DNA from: Mercenaria mercenaria
Lineage: Eukaryota; Mollusca; Bivalvia; Venerida; Veneridae
Assembly (NCBI RefSeq): GCF_021730395.1
Contig: NC_069376.1
Coordinates: 17,765,001 to 17,829,000, forward strand
Reading direction: 5' to 3'
Length of the DNA stretch: 64,000 nucleotides
A model generated the notes under the pieces. The model was not told the DNA's origin, ran no database searches, and saw nothing but the letters and a program-made list of their open reading frames with translations. Positions 62,697-64,000 of the stretch are shown one piece after another. The stretch's first letter is position 1, and each line of letters begins with the position of its first letter. Position numbers and translations under genes: made by a program.

Positions 62697-62785
62697 AAAA
62701 GATTAGCACTATTTATATTTGGACTATTTGTGACTAGATCTGCAGAGGCTTACATTTGTTTTGGTTGTGATCAGCCTAAACCGGA

Positions 62786-63229
62786 ACCCTGTGTTCTTGG
62801 TCACGTGATAAATATTTACGTCGTAAAGTAGTACAACGCATAGACAATCTTCTTTACAAGAAGTTATAATCCCTGCCATATTTTTCATTTACAAATCTAA
62901 GTGTTTACATTTATTGCATACGCTAAATAAATGTTATCGATCTGTTCACTCTCAGACCCTTGAATTTCATAGAAATACTGAACTAGTTTTATAGCGTACG
63001 TATGGAGAAAGGTAGTAACGGCATTTGTAACTAAAATTTCACCAATGTCGGTATACGTAGTTTGGCGACTTTGGGAAGGCTACACTTCCCAAAAATCATC
63101 TGCGAAAAAGTCCAATGCAAAATAAAAATAATTATGTATGCTGGAATGTAGGATTTATCTGTACAATCTCAACAATCACTCTAGAAAGCCTCTGTTACTT
63201 GTCCAATAATACCCTGCTAAAACAAAGAT
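62786..63229. other. No recognisable feature
   Basis: AT-rich sequence after the duplicated segment. Nothing recognised. Confidence 0.45.
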
Positions 63230-63480
63230 GAATGTCAATAAGGCTAAGCCACGTCCCAAAAAACGTAGACTCTCCAAAGTGCAACCCACAGCACACAGAC
63301 ATGTACACGACCAGCACACATACACAAAAATACACATAAACACAGACAAAGCAAACACAGGATGACAAAAGGAGCAAACAAAGGAACACAGTGGGGCAAC
63401 ATCTTGGAACGGTTAAACCGGCTTTGGGTGTACACCTAACGTCATTTTTACCGCCCCCACACCCCACCCCCATCCCAACC
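63230..63480 (-). repeat. Dispersed repeat with (CA)n core, copy 2
   Basis: Partner of 12,160-12,545, in the same orientation (CCACGTCCCAAAAAACG, CTCTCCAAAG, CACA-rich core, AAAGGAACACAGTGGGG, CTTGGAACGGTTAAACCGG, TGTACACCTAAC). Minus-strand open frames here are spurious Val/Cys-rich reads of the core. Confidence 0.65.
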
Positions 63481-63877
63481 ACCACCACTTATCATATTCA
63501 AAAGTCACAGGACAGTGCAAATAAAAGTTATCCCTAATATACGAAACGGCAACATAGCATGTAAAACACAAAAATGCTCTTGAATATTCATATAAAAACC
63601 AAACCTTCAGAACGAAAAAAACACATGTTCTCAAGGAGACAGAAGACAGTGTATCAACAGAAACACACTTATGGGCCCGACGAAACAAACCAGACGTCAG
63701 ATATCAAAACATCTCAGTCTCAGTGGGATCTAAAAACTGTCTGTTATACAGTTCTCCGCCTGTTCCATCACACACAATCTGTAAATGGCTTGAACACTAA
63801 ACAGATAAGTTTCTCTAAACTTGACGATAACATTGTTTTATATAAAACGGTATTGGACCCCTAATAGTAATGTTTAA
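63481..63877. other. No gene supported
   Basis: Open frames on both strands (for example 63,574-63,864 plus) have no recognisable motif. Confidence 0.4.
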
Positions 63878-64000
63878 ACAAGAGTGCCAGAATGTCACAA
63901 TATACGCCCGTCACAGCAAATTTCTTTACTCTAGCACCTGTATTTGCAGATGGAATTTTAATTTTGTGGTTGTTTAGTAATCATTGTAATTCTTTTGTTT
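63878..64000 (+). mobile_element. Left end of another array element, runs off window
   Basis: ACAAGAGTGCCAGAATGTCAC follows an A-tract, as in the other array elements, then ATATACGCCCGTCAC. Only the first about 120 bp are visible, so the family and the right end are unknown. Confidence 0.45.

Overview
The window looks like repeat-dense, gene-poor nuclear DNA of a bivalve mollusc, probably a heterodont (venerid-type) clam. I infer this from spliced genes with long introns, tRNA-derived SINEs of bivalve type, a BEL/Pao retroelement, and many dispersed elements carrying internal tandem arrays. No database search was possible, so the species is not established.

The only host gene content I can support lies on the minus strand. 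It is a pair of paralogous three-exon gene 3' parts. The copy at 51.5-57.8 kb has open exons, matching splice sites and a complete His-Asp-Ser triad of a trypsin-fold (PA clan) peptidase domain. The copy at 24.7-33.6 kb has the same three exons and intron phases, but its protease exons are decayed. The 5' ends of both genes were not found.

Layout. 1-20 kb: mostly unannotated AT-rich DNA with three foldback MITEs, SINE copies, and a decayed PIF/Harbinger transposon (5,595-9,082) with TIRs and a recognisable DDE transposase. 20.8-24.4 kb: several tandem-array elements. 24.7-33.6 kb: the decayed protease gene, whose introns hold a SINE, foldback, array elements and a 2.9-kb hAT-like element with an 8-bp target duplication. 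33.9-47.6 kb: an array element split by a 13-kb BEL/Pao LTR retroelement (5-bp duplication GGGGT), itself carrying a hAT-like MITE and an 8.25-kb TIR-bounded insertion with array elements nested three deep. 48.3-49.4 kb: a LINE reverse-transcriptase remnant. 51.5-57.8 kb: the intact protease gene. 57.9-64 kb: more array elements, including one whose empty site survives in a nearby duplication.

The most interesting signal is a shared architecture among array elements of unrelated sequence. Each starts ACAAGAG plus a short hairpin, has a subterminal inverted repeat matching its far end, carries 145-170-bp tandem units and a short GC-rich microsatellite, ends GAGCTA (or a G-rich variant), and inserts into A-tracts without clear target duplication. 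This fits Helentron-associated non-autonomous elements (HINE/DINE-1-like; compare bivalve Pearl-type elements). Several of these unrelated arrays also repeat AGGTCA half-sites in DR1 and DR2 spacing.
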